Shown: positions 49,108-61,466 of the stretch, one piece after another | How positions within the stretch are numbered: the first letter of the stretch is position 1 | Layout of the letters: each line of letters opens with the position of its first letter | Origin: Nematostella vectensis | Lineage: Eukaryota > Cnidaria > Anthozoa > Actiniaria > Edwardsiidae | Reading direction: 5' to 3' | NCBI RefSeq assembly: GCF_932526225.1 | Contig: NC_064038.1 | Coordinates: 7,439,070-7,503,069 of the forward strand | Length of the DNA stretch: 64,000 bases | Position numbers and translations under genes: made by a program | The notes under the pieces: model-generated | What the model saw: only the letters and a program-made list of their open reading frames with translations | Told to the model about the DNA's origin: nothing | Databases searched by the model: none

Positions 49108-50077
49108 AGTGTCACAGTACACCTAACCGATCAGTGTCGCAGTACATATAACCGATAAGTGTCGCAGTACACCTAACCGATGAGTGTCACAGTACACCTA
49201 ACCGATGAGTGTCGCTGTTCATCTAACCGATGAGTGTCGCTGTTCATCTAAGCGATGAGTGTCACAGAACACCTAAGCGATAAGCGTCACAGTACATCTA
49301 ACCGATGAATGTCACAGTAAATCTAACTGACGAGTGTCGCAGTACACCTAAGCGATGAGTGTCATTGTTCATCTAAGCGATGAGTGTCACAGTACACCTA
49401 ACCGATGAGTGTCACTGTTCATCTAAGCGATGAGTGTCACAGTACACCTAAGCGATGAGTGTCATAGTACACCTAAGCGATTGATATCACAGTACACCTA
49501 ACCGATGAGTATCACAGTACACCTAAGCGATGAGTGTCACAGTACACCTAACCGATGAGTGTTACAGTACACCTAACCGATGAGTGCCACAGTACATCTA
49601 ACCGATGAGTGTCGCAGTACACCTAAGCGATGAGTGTCGCAGTACACCTAACCGATGAGTGTTACAGTACACCTAACCGATGAGTGTCACAGTACACCTA
49701 ACCGATGAGTGTTACAGTACACCTAACCGATGAGTGCCACAGTACATCTAACCGATGAGTGTCACAGTACACCTAACCGATGAGTGTCACAGCACACCTA
49801 ACCGATGAGTGTTACAGTACACCTAACCGATGAGTGTCACAGTACACCTAACCGATGAGTGTCACAGTACACCTAAGCGATAATTGCCACAGTACATCTA
49901 ATCGATGAGTGTCACAGTACACTTAACCGATGAGTGTCACAGTACACCTAACCGATGAGTGTCACAATACACCTAAGCGATGTGTCACAGTACACCTAAG
50001 CGATGAGTGTCGCAGTACAACTAACCGATGAGTGCCACAGTACATCTAACCGATGAGTGTCACAACACACCTAAGCG
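49108..50077 (+). repeat. 25-bp minisatellite, copy 1, about 39 units
   Basis: Unit TGAGTGTCACAGTACACC plus TAACCGA or TAAGCGA. Unit-by-unit variant order matches 60490-61466, showing the array was duplicated as a block rather than grown independently. Confidence 0.95.
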
Positions 50078-50250
50078 ATGAGTGTCACAGTACAACTAAA
50101 CGATGAGGGAACGACAAGTGAAAATGGGTGTCACAGTACAAATAAACGATGAGGGAACGACAAGTGAACATGGGTGTCACAGTACAACTAAACGATGAGG
50201 GAACGACAAGTGAACATGGGTGTCACAGTACAACTAAACGATGAGGGAAT
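50078..50250 (+). repeat. 47-bp composite repeat following the 25-bp array
   Basis: About 3.5 units combining GTGTCACAGTACAACTAAAC with GATGAGGGAACGACAAGTGA and ACATGGG. The unit is a 25-bp array unit fused to new sequence. Confidence 0.85.
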
Positions 50251-51800
50251 TGTAAAAGTGGGGCATAGCTTCTGAAGAATTGTTGAATAGTAGATTAACA
50301 TAAACACAAAGAAAAGAAAAAGAATCAAGTGATGCGTTTTTGGCGAAACGAATCCGGATACTTTTGAATTCGTGTTATTGTGGACGACCCCTAAGAAAGG
50401 TCAAGACGACTGATAGCGCTTACTAGTAGATGAAACATTAGCTGATAGATACTCAAGAATAAAACAAGAAGACAAAGTACTATAGATATAGTAAACAGGT
50501 AGATGGGTACAAGATAGAGTACTTAAAATATAAAGTACACACAATGCATATACAGTAATCCGAAGTAAACACAGAAAACTACAGGAAGCCCAAAGGGTTG
50601 CTTGGGATCTTTTAAGGTCTCTAATATTTCGGCTAAGGCACTGCTCTCTCACGGTGGTGAGAAATAGCCGGGGGGGGGGGGGGGGGGGGGGGAGGGGGGA
50701 GGTAGTGACCGGGGAAGGCTAGGCATAGAGTACCGCTAAAAATAAATAAAACAGTCTTACGATTGTTATGTTGCTTGTGACGCTTAATACACAATGAGGT
50801 ATATATACACCATGCGTTGGTGACCATCAGGTCGGAGTGTGGCCTGGATTTGATGACGAAAGGAGAGGGGGGGTGGTCAGTTATTTGGTATAACATTTGC
50901 AAAAAATGCTGTTATGAAAATACGTTTCTTTTGTTTTGAGGCAAGGATTTGAGGATAAAAACATAAAATAAATAACGTGATATTGGGTAACTTTTGTGCA
51001 CTTTAATCAAAAGAATCAAACTGCAAGATGTTATATTACAATTCGATTAGTGTTCATAACGGCTTGCTTTTAGTGGGTACCGAGAATACGAAAGAAGTCA
51101 ATTACAAATGACATTTACTTACAATTGGTAACAATATTACAATATTCTCAATAATTACAATATTCTCATGTTGGACATTACTTGATGCCAATATACCTGG
51201 CCTTCAATATCGGGTGCATTAAATATAGGTTTAAGTTTTTTTTTAATTCGTTTTAGCAAGATTGCACTTGTGGTCTTCATCGATGCTATAATCTGTATGT
51301 TTGACTAAGTGAAAAGTGCTGGACTTGAAAGCCGACATTTTGGCATCTTTTGGGCTATACATGGCCAATTAGAACTGTGATTTGTATTTTAAAAACATCG
51401 CTTCTTGCCTTCATGGAGTCAATAGCACTGGTCGTTTGATAAGAGCCCATTGTTATCTATACTACGATTATCCATGTACCCAAATCAAAGCATTGTGCGT
51501 TCTTATTGACTATTCATACTATGTTAATTTATTATGATTTACATCCACTCTTTAAATTCACAACATAGAGTTCATAACACTATTCAAGAAATACCAAATT
51601 CAATGGAAAATATCGCAATATAACAAGTTGTAGCTAACTGGGGCAAGTAGCGGATCTACGAGAGGGGGGTTATAGGATTTTTTTAACCCCCCCACCCTCG
51701 TTGGGTTGCCTTTTCTTATTGTTCTCATTGTGTCTGTTTATTTCAAAATCGTCACGAAGATAAAATAATGACAAAAAATTTTAAGTCAAACCCTGTAGGG
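50251..51800. other. Unique sequence between the two duplicated blocks
   Basis: AT-rich, with a G-run at 50670-50692 that is a likely assembly weak point, and a transposon-end-like GCGGATCTACGAGAGG at about 51649. No gene recognised. It lies downstream of the PAN-D8C gene on the minus strand. Confidence 0.45.
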
Positions 51801-51803
51801 CCC

Positions 51804-51809
51804 TTTATT
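51804..51809 (-). terminator. PolyA signal of the PAN-D8C gene
   Basis: AATAAA on the minus strand 15 nt after the TGA at 51825-51827, supporting the D8C exon as the terminal exon. Confidence 0.6.
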
Positions 51810-51824
51810 CCCCTAACACATAGA

Positions 51825-54800
51825 TCACTTGCCACAATAACGCAGAGAACAAGTCGGAGGTCCAATTAGCTCATAGATATAATACGAGCCGCAGTTAAGG
51901 ATTCTGATGTCATTGGACCAGATGCAGCAGTTAGTGGACCAGTGATAACAAACTCTCCGTGTTACAATTCCTTCTTTCACCGTAGGATGCGCGCCGTTCA
52001 CCCAACCAGTTGCATGAGTGTTGCACAAATTTTCAGAAGGACAGGCAGATGGGATGACCGTCCCTGCGGCGCCTTCAAAGCGGTACCACTTTTTCAACAG
52101 CCCGCTGTCGCAGAGTGTTGTGGTCTGTGGCGAGTTAACGTTGCGGCTTGCATCAGACAATGTTGTGTAAGAGGCGCATTCCGGGTAGTCTATTTCTGCG
52201 ATTCGAAATGGATAATCAGAGTTGTAGCAGGCCTCCAAAAAAGGGGGGAGGAACGTAACAGAAGCAATAACTTGGAAGGGGGGGACAGCCACGCCCCTAG
52301 TGTTCCCTTTTTTGGTGTTTGAAAGTATCTAGACACGTCTGAACTTCACATATTGTTGTCTTCTCTGGCCCACTGTATGTATGGAGTAAGGGAATGTGGG
52401 GTACTCGTCGTAATGGATGGGGGTTCTGAGAAACATAATATCAACCAATGGCTGTCGGGTCGTCGGCCGTCGGAATAGAATAGATGCGACAGCCGTCGGA
52501 ACTGAATAGCCGTCGTACGACGGCCGTCGGATAGAATCGATGGGACGGCCGTCGGAACTGAACGGAAGATAATGTATTCCAGCGCAAAAAGGGGGCTAAT
52601 TCCATACCTACCGTACTACTAACGAAGAGGAGGTATGTTGAGTGAGTATAAGTGCGACAACGAAAAAGAGGTATGATGAGTGAGTATAAGTGCGACAACT
52701 AAGAAGAGGTATAATGACCGAGTATAAGTGCGACAACGAAGAGGAGGTATGATGAGTGAGTATAAGTAAAACAACGAAGAGGAGGTATAATGACCGAGTA
52801 TAAGTGCGACAACGAAGAGGAGGTATGATGAGTGAGTATAAGTAAAACAACGAAGAGGAGGTATGATGAGCGAGTATAAGTGCGACAACAAACAGGAGGT
52901 ATGATAAGTGAGTATAAGTAAAACAACCAGGAGGAGGTATGATGAGTGAGTATAAGTAAAACAACGAAGAGGAGGTATGATGAGTGAGTATAAGTAAAAC
53001 AACCAGGAGGAGGTATGATGAGTGAGTATAAGTAAAACAACGAAGAGGAGGTATGATGAGCGAGTATAAGTGCGACAAAGAAGAGGAGGTATGATGGGCA
53101 AGTATAAGTAAAACAACGAAGAGGAGGTATGATAAGCGAGTATAAGTAAAACAACAAAGAGGAGGTATGATAAGCGAGTATAAGTAAAACAACAAAGAGG
53201 AGGTATGATGAGTAAGTATAAGTAAAACAACAAAGAGGAGGTATGATGAGCGAGTATAAGTGCGACAACGAAGAGGAGGTATGATGAGTGAGTATATGTA
53301 AAACAACGAAGAGGAGAAATGATGAGCGAGTATAAGTAAAACAACGAAGAGGAGGTATGATGACCGAGTATAAGTGCGACAACGAAGAGGAGGTATGATT
53401 AGTGAGTATAAGTAAAACAACGAAGAGGAGATATGATGAGTGAGTATAAGTAAAACAACGAAGAGGAGGTATGATGAGCGAGTACAAGTGCGACAACGAA
53501 GAGGAGGTATGATGAGTGAGTATAAGTAAAACAACGAAGAGGAGGTATGATGAGCGAGTATAAGTGCGACAACGAAGAGGAGGTATGATGAGCGAGTATA
53601 AGTAAAACAACGAAAAGGAGGTATGATGAGCGAATATAAGTAAAACAACGAAGAGGAGGTATGATGAGCGAGTACAAGTGCAACAACGGAGAGGAGGTAT
53701 GATGAGTGAGTATAAGTAAAACAAAAAAGAGGAGGTATGTTGAGTGAGTATAAGTAAAACAACAAAGAGGAGGTATGTTGAGTGAGTATAAGTGCGACAA
53801 CAAAGAGGAGGTATGCTGATCGATTATAAGTGCGACAACGAAGAGGAGGTATGATGAGGGAGTATAAATGCGACAACGAATAGGTGGTTTGATGAGCTAG
53901 TCAACGAAGAGGAAGTATGATGAGTGAGTATAAGTAAAACAACGAAGAGGAGGTATAATAAGCGAGTACAAGTGCGACAACGAAAAAGAGGTATGATGAG
54001 CGGGTACAAGTGCGACAACGAAGAAGAGGTATGATGAGCGGGTCAACGAAGAGGAGGTATGCTGAGCGAGTACAAGTGCGACAACGAAGAGGAGGTATGA
54101 TGAGCGAGTACAAGTGCGACAACAAAGAGCAGGTATGATGAGCGAGTACCAGTGCGACAACGAAGAAGAGGTATGATGACCGTGTACAAGTGCGACAACG
54201 AAGAGAAGGTATGATGACCGAGTACAAGTGCGACAACGAAGAGGAGGTATGATGACCGTGTACAAGTGCGACAACGAAGAGGAGGTATGATGAGCGAGTA
54301 TAAGTGCGACAAAGAAGAGCAGGTATGATGAGTGAGTATAAGTAAAACAACGAAGAGGAGGTATGATGAGTGAGTATAAGTAAAACAACGAAGAGGAGGT
54401 ATAATGACCGAGTATAAGTGCGACAAAGAAGAGCAGGTATGATGAGTGAGTATAAGTAAAACAACGAAGAGGAGGTATGATGAGTGAGTATAAGTAAAAC
54501 AACGAAGAGGAGGTATGATGAGCGAGTATCAGTGTGACAACCAAGAGGAGGTATGATGAGCGAGTGTAAGTGCGACAACGAAGAGGAAGTATGATGAGTG
54601 AGTATAAGCACAACAACGAAGAGGAGGTATGATGAGGAAGTATAAGTGCGACAACGAAGAGGAGGTATGATGACCGAGTACAAGTGCGACAACGAAGAGT
54701 TGGTATGATGACCGAGTACAAGTGCGTCAACGAAGAGGAGGTATGATGACCGAGTACAAGTGCGACAACGAAGAGGAGGTATGATGAGTGAGTATAAGTG

Positions 54801-57628
54801 CGTCAACGAAGAGGAGGTATGATGAGCGAGTATAAGTGCGACAACGAAGAAGAGTTATGATGAGTGAGTATATATAAGTAAAACAACGAAGAGGAGGTAT
54901 GATGAGGAAGTATAAGTAAAACAACGAAGAGGAGGTATGATGACCGAGTACAAGTGCGACAACGAAGAGGGGGTGTAATGAGTGAGTATAAGTGCGACAA
55001 CGAAGAGGAGGTATGATGAGTGAGTATAAGTACAACAACGAAGAGGAGGTATGATAAGCGAGTATAAGTGCGACAACGAAGAGGAGGTATGATGACCGAG
55101 TATAAGTGCGACAACGAAGAGGAGGTATGATGAGTGAGTACAAGTGCGACAACGAAGAGGAGGTATGATGAGTGAGTATATATAAGTAAAACAACGAAGA
55201 GGAGGTATGATGAGTGAGTATAAGTACAACAACGAAGAGGAGGCATGATGAGTGAGTACAAGTGCGTCAACGAAGAGGAGGTATGATGAGCGAGTATAAG
55301 TGCGACAACGAAGAAGAGTTATGATGAGTGAGTATATATAAGTAAATCAACGAAGAGGAGGTATGATGAGGAAGTATAAGTAAAACAACGAAGAGGAGGT
55401 ATGATGACCGAGTACAAGTGCGACAACGAAGAGGGGGTGTAATGAGTGAGTATAAGTGCGACAACGAAGAGGAGGTATGATGAGAGAGTACAAGTGCGAC
55501 AACGAAGAGGAGGTATGATGAGTGAGTATAAGTAAAACAACGAAGAGGAGGTATGATGAGTGAGTATAAGTACAACAACGAAGAGGAGGTATGATAAGCG
55601 AGTATAAGTGCGACAACGAAGAGGAGGTATGATGACCGAGTATAAGTGCGACAACGAAGAGGAGGTATGATGAGTGAGTACAAGTACGACAACGAAGAGG
55701 AGGTATGATGAGTGAGTACAAGTGCGACAACGAAGAGGAGGTATGATGAGTGAGTATAAGTACAACAACGAAGAGGAGGCATGATGAGTGAGTACAAGTG
55801 CGACAACGAAGAGGAGGTATGATGAGTGAGTATAAGAAAAACAACGAAGAGGAGGTATGATGAGCGAGTATAAGTAAAACAACGAAGTGGAGGTATGATG
55901 AGTGAGTATATATAAGTAAAACAACGAAGAGGAAGTATGATGAGTGAGTACAAGTGCGACAACGAAGAGGAGGTATGATGACCGAGTACAAGTGCGACAA
56001 CGAAGAGGAAGTATGATGAGTGAGTACAAGTGCGACAACGAAGAGGAGGTACGATGAGTGAGTATAAGTGCGACAACGAAGAGGAGGTATGATGACCGAG
56101 TACAAGTGCGACAACGAAGAAGAGTTATGATGAGTGAGTATATATAAGTAAAACAACGAAGAGGAGGTATGATGAGTGAGTACAAGTGCGACAACGAAGA
56201 GGAGGTATGATGAGTAAGTACAAGTGCGACAACGAAGAGGAGGTATGATGAGTGAGTATAAGTACAACAACGAAGAGGAGGTATGATGAGTGTGTACAAG
56301 TGCGACAACGAAGAGGAGGTATGATGAGCGAGTATAAGTGCGACAACGAAGAAGAGTTATGATGAGTGAGTATATATAAGTAAAACAACGAAGAGGAGGT
56401 ATGATGAGGAAGTATAAGTAAAACAACGAAGAGGAGGTATGATGACCGAGTACAAGTGCGACAACGAAGAGGAGGTATGATGAGTGAGTATAAGTGCGAC
56501 AACGAAGAGGAGGTATGATGAGTGAGTATAAGTAAAACAACGAAGAGGAGGTATGATGAGGAAGTATAAGTGCGACAACGAAGAGGAGGTATGATGAGCG
56601 AGTATAAGTGCGACAACGAAGAGAAGGTATGATGACCGAGTATAAGAAAAACAACGAAGAGGAGGTATGATGACCGAGTATAAGTGCGACAACGAAGAGG
56701 AGGTATGATGAGTGAGTATAAGTGCGACAACGAAGAGAAGGTATGATGACCGAGTACAAGTGCGACAACGAAGAGGAGGTATGATGACCGAGTATAAGTG
56801 CGATAACGTATAGGTGGTATGATGAGGGAGTATAAATGCGACAACAAATAGGTGGTTTGATGAGCGAGTATAAATGTGACAACGAAGAGGAGGTATGATG
56901 AGCGAGTATAAGTGCGACAACGAAGAGAAGGTATGATGACCGAGTACAAGTGCGACAACGAAGAGGAGGTATGATGACCGAGTATAAGTGCGATAACGTA
57001 TAGGTGGTATGATGAGGGAGTATAAATGCGACAACAAATAGGTGGTTTGATGAGCGAGTATAAATGCGACAACGAAGTGGAGGGACACAACGAACAGGAG
57101 GAGAATTATTATACACGCGACACAGAGAGAATACGAAAATTCAGAGATTGAGCAAAATTAGTAGAACATTAGGTGACAAGACCAGAAGCCAGGTTTCTTA
57201 CATGTCTTGAAATCAGCCTTTTTGATAAATCTATTTTATAAAACCCTTATAATCTCTTTCAATAGTGAAGTGACATAATTACAAAGGGTATTTCAGTCTA
57301 ATAATAAGCCAATCTTAAGAAACTTACCCCATCGGATGTTGGCGTAGATGGCAGTCCTGTCTTTCTTCACTCGTTTTGGATACATGACCTTCGTCGCGTT
57401 ATTCAAGTCACACCTCTTTTTCACCCTCCAGTAGTTGACGCTGAGACATTTCTGATCTTCGTCGCACTTGAGGTTGCATTCTCCGAGGTTCGATACGTCA
57501 ATGGTCTTGTACGCTGAGTCCACTAAAGCCGTGTTGGGCTCCGAGTATTGGACGTTCTGCCCTGAGGAAGAATGGGGAAGATAGATTCCCCACAAGAGAA
57601 CGGTGCTCAAAAACAGGAGAAGTGCCAT
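51825..57628 (-). CDS. Secreted PAN-D8C protein, two exons
   Basis: Exon 1, 57628-57328: signal peptide (MALLLFLSTVLLWGIYLPHS) and PAN/apple-like segment with four cysteines, ending phase 1 at a GTAAGT donor. Exon 2, 52195-51825: preceded by the acceptor TCCATTTCGAATCGCAG, it starts in the matching phase and encodes EIDYPECASYTTLSDASR, WYRFEGAAGTVIPS, NTHATGWVNGAHPTV, CCIWSNDI and CSLRYCGK-stop. This is a D8C module as in uromodulin, GP2 and OIT3. Total 223 aa, extracellular, disulphide-rich; no transmembrane or ZP part is seen, and a polyA signal follows the stop. Function unknown. The junction is my prediction from phase and splice signals; the alternative acceptor GGAG before 52226 is out of phase. 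The 5132-bp intron is mostly 38-bp array. Confidence 0.7.
52450..52565. repeat. GCCGTCGG palindrome-rich mini-cluster
   Basis: GCCGTCGGAACTGAATAG, GCCGTCGTACGACGGCCGTC and similar motifs recur five times in about 115 bp just inside the PAN-D8C intron, close to the D8C exon. GCCGTCGTACGACGGC is a perfect palindrome. Origin unknown. Confidence 0.6.
52618..57078 (-). repeat. 38-bp minisatellite, array 2, about 117 copies, inside the PAN-D8C intron
   Basis: Same unit as array 1, more diverged, with recurring composite blocks carrying GAGTTATGATGAGTGAGTAT (about 54852, 55317, 56125, 56356) that mark higher-order amplification. On the gene's sense strand the unit is pyrimidine-rich and contains no AG dinucleotide. 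Long frames on this strand are artefacts of a stop-free unit. Confidence 0.95.
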
Positions 57629-60489
57629 TATGAGAGACTTCTTAAAATGAATACTTTCCTATCAAAATAACTCTCAATACCTTAGTTAGTTATTCAGATT
57701 TGTTGTTAATAATTGATTATTATTATTATTATTGTACTAGCGCCAAAATGCATCGCTTTGCAACCAAAATATTCGAGGAGCTTCCAGAAAGCCTTCATTG
57801 TGACGAAATCTTGAAAAATCCCAAGATTTCTAATCCATTTTCCATTTGGTGGTGTACACCTTTTTAGGTGTCGTAGCCCACAGTGCTTTATGGATATCAA
57901 ATAAATGAGGATTGACGAAAACGTGAGAAATTGCAGAAGTATGTATGAGTGGAACAAAAACAGCCAAACAAACAGTCGAGAGATGCCAACGTTTCGGATT
58001 TTACTTGCAATCCTTCTTCTTATAAATGAATGAGAATGTAAGCGAAAATAAAAACAGAGCCACAATAAGAAAAATGCAGCATTCTTGTTCATGTGCCTGT
58101 AAATAGTCATATGGTTTTCAAAAACCAGGATTCAACCAGGTTTTCGTTACCCATGAACCACTGGGGGTTACGATAGTCAAGCACAATGCATGATGGTTGT
58201 CTATCAAATTAAGACGGCTGTAGAATCTATCTATAGAATTTTAACCACTCGTTAGTTGAACCTATACACAATTTCAAGAGTTGGAGGTTTTAAATCCAAA
58301 GGTCTTTGATAAACTTCAGTTTTTCTACACATATATTACAAGGAAATATTCCCATGTCTTAAACAGCTGGCCCAAGGATTATGCTAGAAAATACTTGATT
58401 AATAATAAATAGATAGGAATTCCATCTCACCATTTATGCATTTTTAATAATAAACATTTTTCAATTTTTCCCATATTTTACTATTTTCACTGTTAAACAA
58501 ATTTGTCCAATCCCATTTGGAATTAGTTAGTCTTAGGGTTTGAAGATCTTTGAAATATCCAAGCAAGAACATAACTAAATAGCAGGGCATCGTATTGTAT
58601 TGAGTATGGCTGGACAGTGCTGAATAACGTATGCGCATGCGCGTGCTCTGGCGCAAACAAGCACAATTATAGTGTTGAATCGTTTGAGTAAAGGTACGAA
58701 AGGCTGACTTCAGTCGCTGTACAGCATTAAAACCATACTTTACAAAAGATAACAGACTTGTTTGATAATGATGGAGTCATAAAGAAAATTTTAGCCTTAA
58801 GTTTGGTCTAGTTTTCTTAGCATTCGCCAAAATGTGACAGTTCGCAGGTAAAGCGCCGCCATTTCAAAACAAAAAGGCTGGTCTAACCGCGCGGTACTGG
58901 ACTAGTATCGCGCTTTTCAGCACTGGCGTATGGCTGGGAGACAGACGCCATATCTTCTTTGTTAAATTCCCAGGCTTCGCAGGCTGCGCGCGCACCCCCC
59001 TCCTCCCCCGGGGGAATTTCCAAGGGGCCCCTTGGCGGCCAAAAAGTGGGTCATCATTCCTTACTAAGGAATCTTTAAATACTATGCTTTTTCCATATAA
59101 TTCATATGACTGCGCACCCTCCTCGGCCAATCCTGGGAACGCGCCTGTATTCCGACCTTAATAATGAGGTGATTGGGGTGTTAGCTAGCGCGTGAAACTT
59201 TATCACCCTCTAGCAGATTTTCTCAAGTAAATGCTTTTCTTAAGTCTAGCATCAAATAAGCGCCCCCGTCACCGTCACCATAATGAACCATTGGACGAAC
59301 GGAATGTCACGGCACGTGTCCAGAGGGACACGAGAAGAGATGGGTTCGACTCAGGTCGACCCATTTTTTGGTAGTTAGGAAGGCGATTTTATGTGTGTAT
59401 TTGGAAAAAAAAACGTTTCTGGATAGATCTAGTAACTTAATACCAGAAGATGCCGATTGGAAATTAATAGCCCATTTCCGAATTATGCTGGAGTGCTCTC
59501 AAAGAAAAGCTTCAAATCGAGGCCCTGTGCTTAAACTACAGTAAATTAAACAGAATGGGCACAGGGCCTCGATTAAAAGCTTCGAAGCAGTGGAGCGTAA
59601 TTCGGAAAGGCTATTGATCCGCGAACAGTTAATTACTACCCCCCCCCCCCCCCCCTGCGTTATTGTCTAGACACGCCCGTGCAATGATATGCAGATATGC
59701 ACAAGCGGTAACCGTTGGATCAGTATAAAAATTTTACAGGAATTGGAAGGTTAAGAAGATTTAGATGTAGCACTTTAAAAAAAATTTCACTGCAGTTGTA
59801 AGTAAGTTGTAAGTAACTATAAAATTAATTGTATTTTCTCATGTCAATCCAATTGATATAAGCACCCAGCTGGCGGGCATGGAGTCTGAGTAGTTATCGT
59901 TTGATTACACTTTATATTGTTATGTTTTTAAAGCATTAGATTCTATATCCGAACCTGCTGAAAAAACCGTGTAAAACAATCCTTGTAAGGGTTTCGGTAG
60001 CTGCGCTTATGAAGTATTGTAAGTAAAACGGTGTTAAAACGTCGACTTCTGATTTGTCCGTCTTCCCTCTACTTACTAGTCTGCTTAGCAGTTGTTTTTA
60101 GCGTCACGCACAAGCTTGTGGGGAAGGCTAGACGTGCGTGACACTCCTAAGCAGACTATCTACTTCCCGGTTTTCCAAAAAAAAAAGCACTTGACTCTTC
60201 ATGATTTTCGTCTCATGGTAAACCTTTGTATGTCCTGTTAATTGACGTTCAAACGTTGAGAAATAACAACAACAACAAATTCAATTTAGCTTCCTTATTA
60301 ACCGAACGAATTTAAGGAGGACATGGACATACAATCGAGATGAAATCGTTTCAGTCAAACCATACAATAGGGCACTAAGAGATCACGTGACGTTTGGGTG
60401 GCAAATACAAAACAAAATGATCAAACAAAAAGATTAGAAATGACTGCGCCCGTCACACCAAAGAACGACGAAGAAATAAAAAATTTAAA
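57629..60489. other. Spacer of duplication copy 2, putative PAN-D8C upstream region
   Basis: 5' flank of the PAN-D8C gene. The dispersed repeat is at 58614-58926, the C/G tract near 58995, and a C-run at 59640-59655. A minus ORF at 58864-59130 lies across the repeat and has no domain, so it is not called. Confidence 0.5.
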
Positions 60490-61466
60490 TGAGTGTCACA
60501 GTACACCTAACCGATCAGTGTCGCAGTACATATAACCGATAAGTGTCGCAGTACACCTAACCGATGAGTGTCACAGTACACCTAACCGATGAGTGTCGCT
60601 GTTCATCTAACCGATGAGTGTCGCTGTTCATCTAAGCGATGAGTGTCACAGAACACCTAAGCGATGAGCGTCACAGTACATCTAACCGATGAATGTCACA
60701 GTAAATCTAACTGACGAGTGTCGCAGTACACCTAAGCGATGAGTGTCACTGTTCATCTAAGCGATGAGTGTCACAGTACACCTAACCGATGAGTGTCACT
60801 GTTCATCTAAGCGATGAGTGTCACAGTACACCTAAGCGATGAGTGTCATAGTACACCTAAGCGATTGATATCACAGTACACCTAACCGATGAGTATCACA
60901 GTACACCTAAGCGATGAGTGTCACAGTACACCTAACCGATGAGTGTTACAGTACACCTAACCGATGAGTGCCACAGTACATCTAACCGATGAGTGTCGCA
61001 GTACACCTAAGCGATGAGTGTCGCAGTACACCTAAGCGATGAGTGTCACAGTACACCTAACCGATGAGTGTTACAGTACACCTAACCGATGAGTGTCACA
61101 GTACACCTAACCGATGAGTGTTACAGTACACCTAACCGATGAGTGCCACAGTACATCTAACCGATGAGTGTCACAGTACACCTAACCGATGAGTGTCACA
61201 GCACACCTAACCGATGAGTGTTACAGTACACCTAACCGATGAGTGTCACAGTACACCTAACCGATGAGTGTCACAGTACACCTAAGCGATAATTGCCACA
61301 GTACATCTAATCGATGAGTGTCACAGTACACGTAACCGATGAGTGTCACAGTACACCTAACCGATGAGTGTCACAATACACCTAAGCGATGTGTCACAGT
61401 ACACCTAAGCGATGAGTGTCGCAGTACAACTAACCGATGAGTGCCACAGTACATCTAACCGATGAG
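60490..61466 (+). repeat. 25-bp minisatellite, copy 2, about 39 units
   Basis: Variant order follows 49108-50057 almost unit for unit. It ends mid-unit at CCGATGAG, after which unrelated sequence begins. Confidence 0.95.

Larger units (their letters stand above)
46181..50057. repeat. Segmental duplication, copy 1
   Basis: Nearly collinear with 57079-61466 (offset 10898 at the left end) with few substitutions. Contains a PAN exon, a spacer and a 25-bp array. Relative to copy 2 it lacks about 390 bp (junction near 47494-47510) and about 96 bp (near 48488). Confidence 0.95.
57079..61466. repeat. Segmental duplication, copy 2
   Basis: Partner of 46181-50057. It retains about 390 bp (58387-58795) and about 96 bp (59775-59870) that copy 1 lacks. 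The first includes the beginning of the dispersed repeat also present in KIF24 intron 6, so copy 2 is closer to the ancestral state there. It stops abruptly at 61466 inside the 25-bp array. Confidence 0.95.

Noticed and set aside
42450..50250. CRISPR array interpretation of the regularly spaced repeats
   Set aside because: Units are contiguous without unique spacers, and the genes around them are eukaryotic.
52196..52292. Extension of the D8C exon upstream to an in-frame ATG at 52292
   Set aside because: Upstream residues are low-complexity with no signal peptide; the acceptor at 52196 gives matching phase to the PAN exon and begins exactly at the D8C lead-in.
52608..57116. Similar long minus-strand ORFs over array 2
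   Set aside because: Same explanation; the array lies inside the predicted PAN-D8C intron.
58864..59130. 88-codon minus ORF in the duplication spacer
   Set aside because: Lies across the dispersed repeat and a C/G tract and is interrupted in copy 1; no domain.
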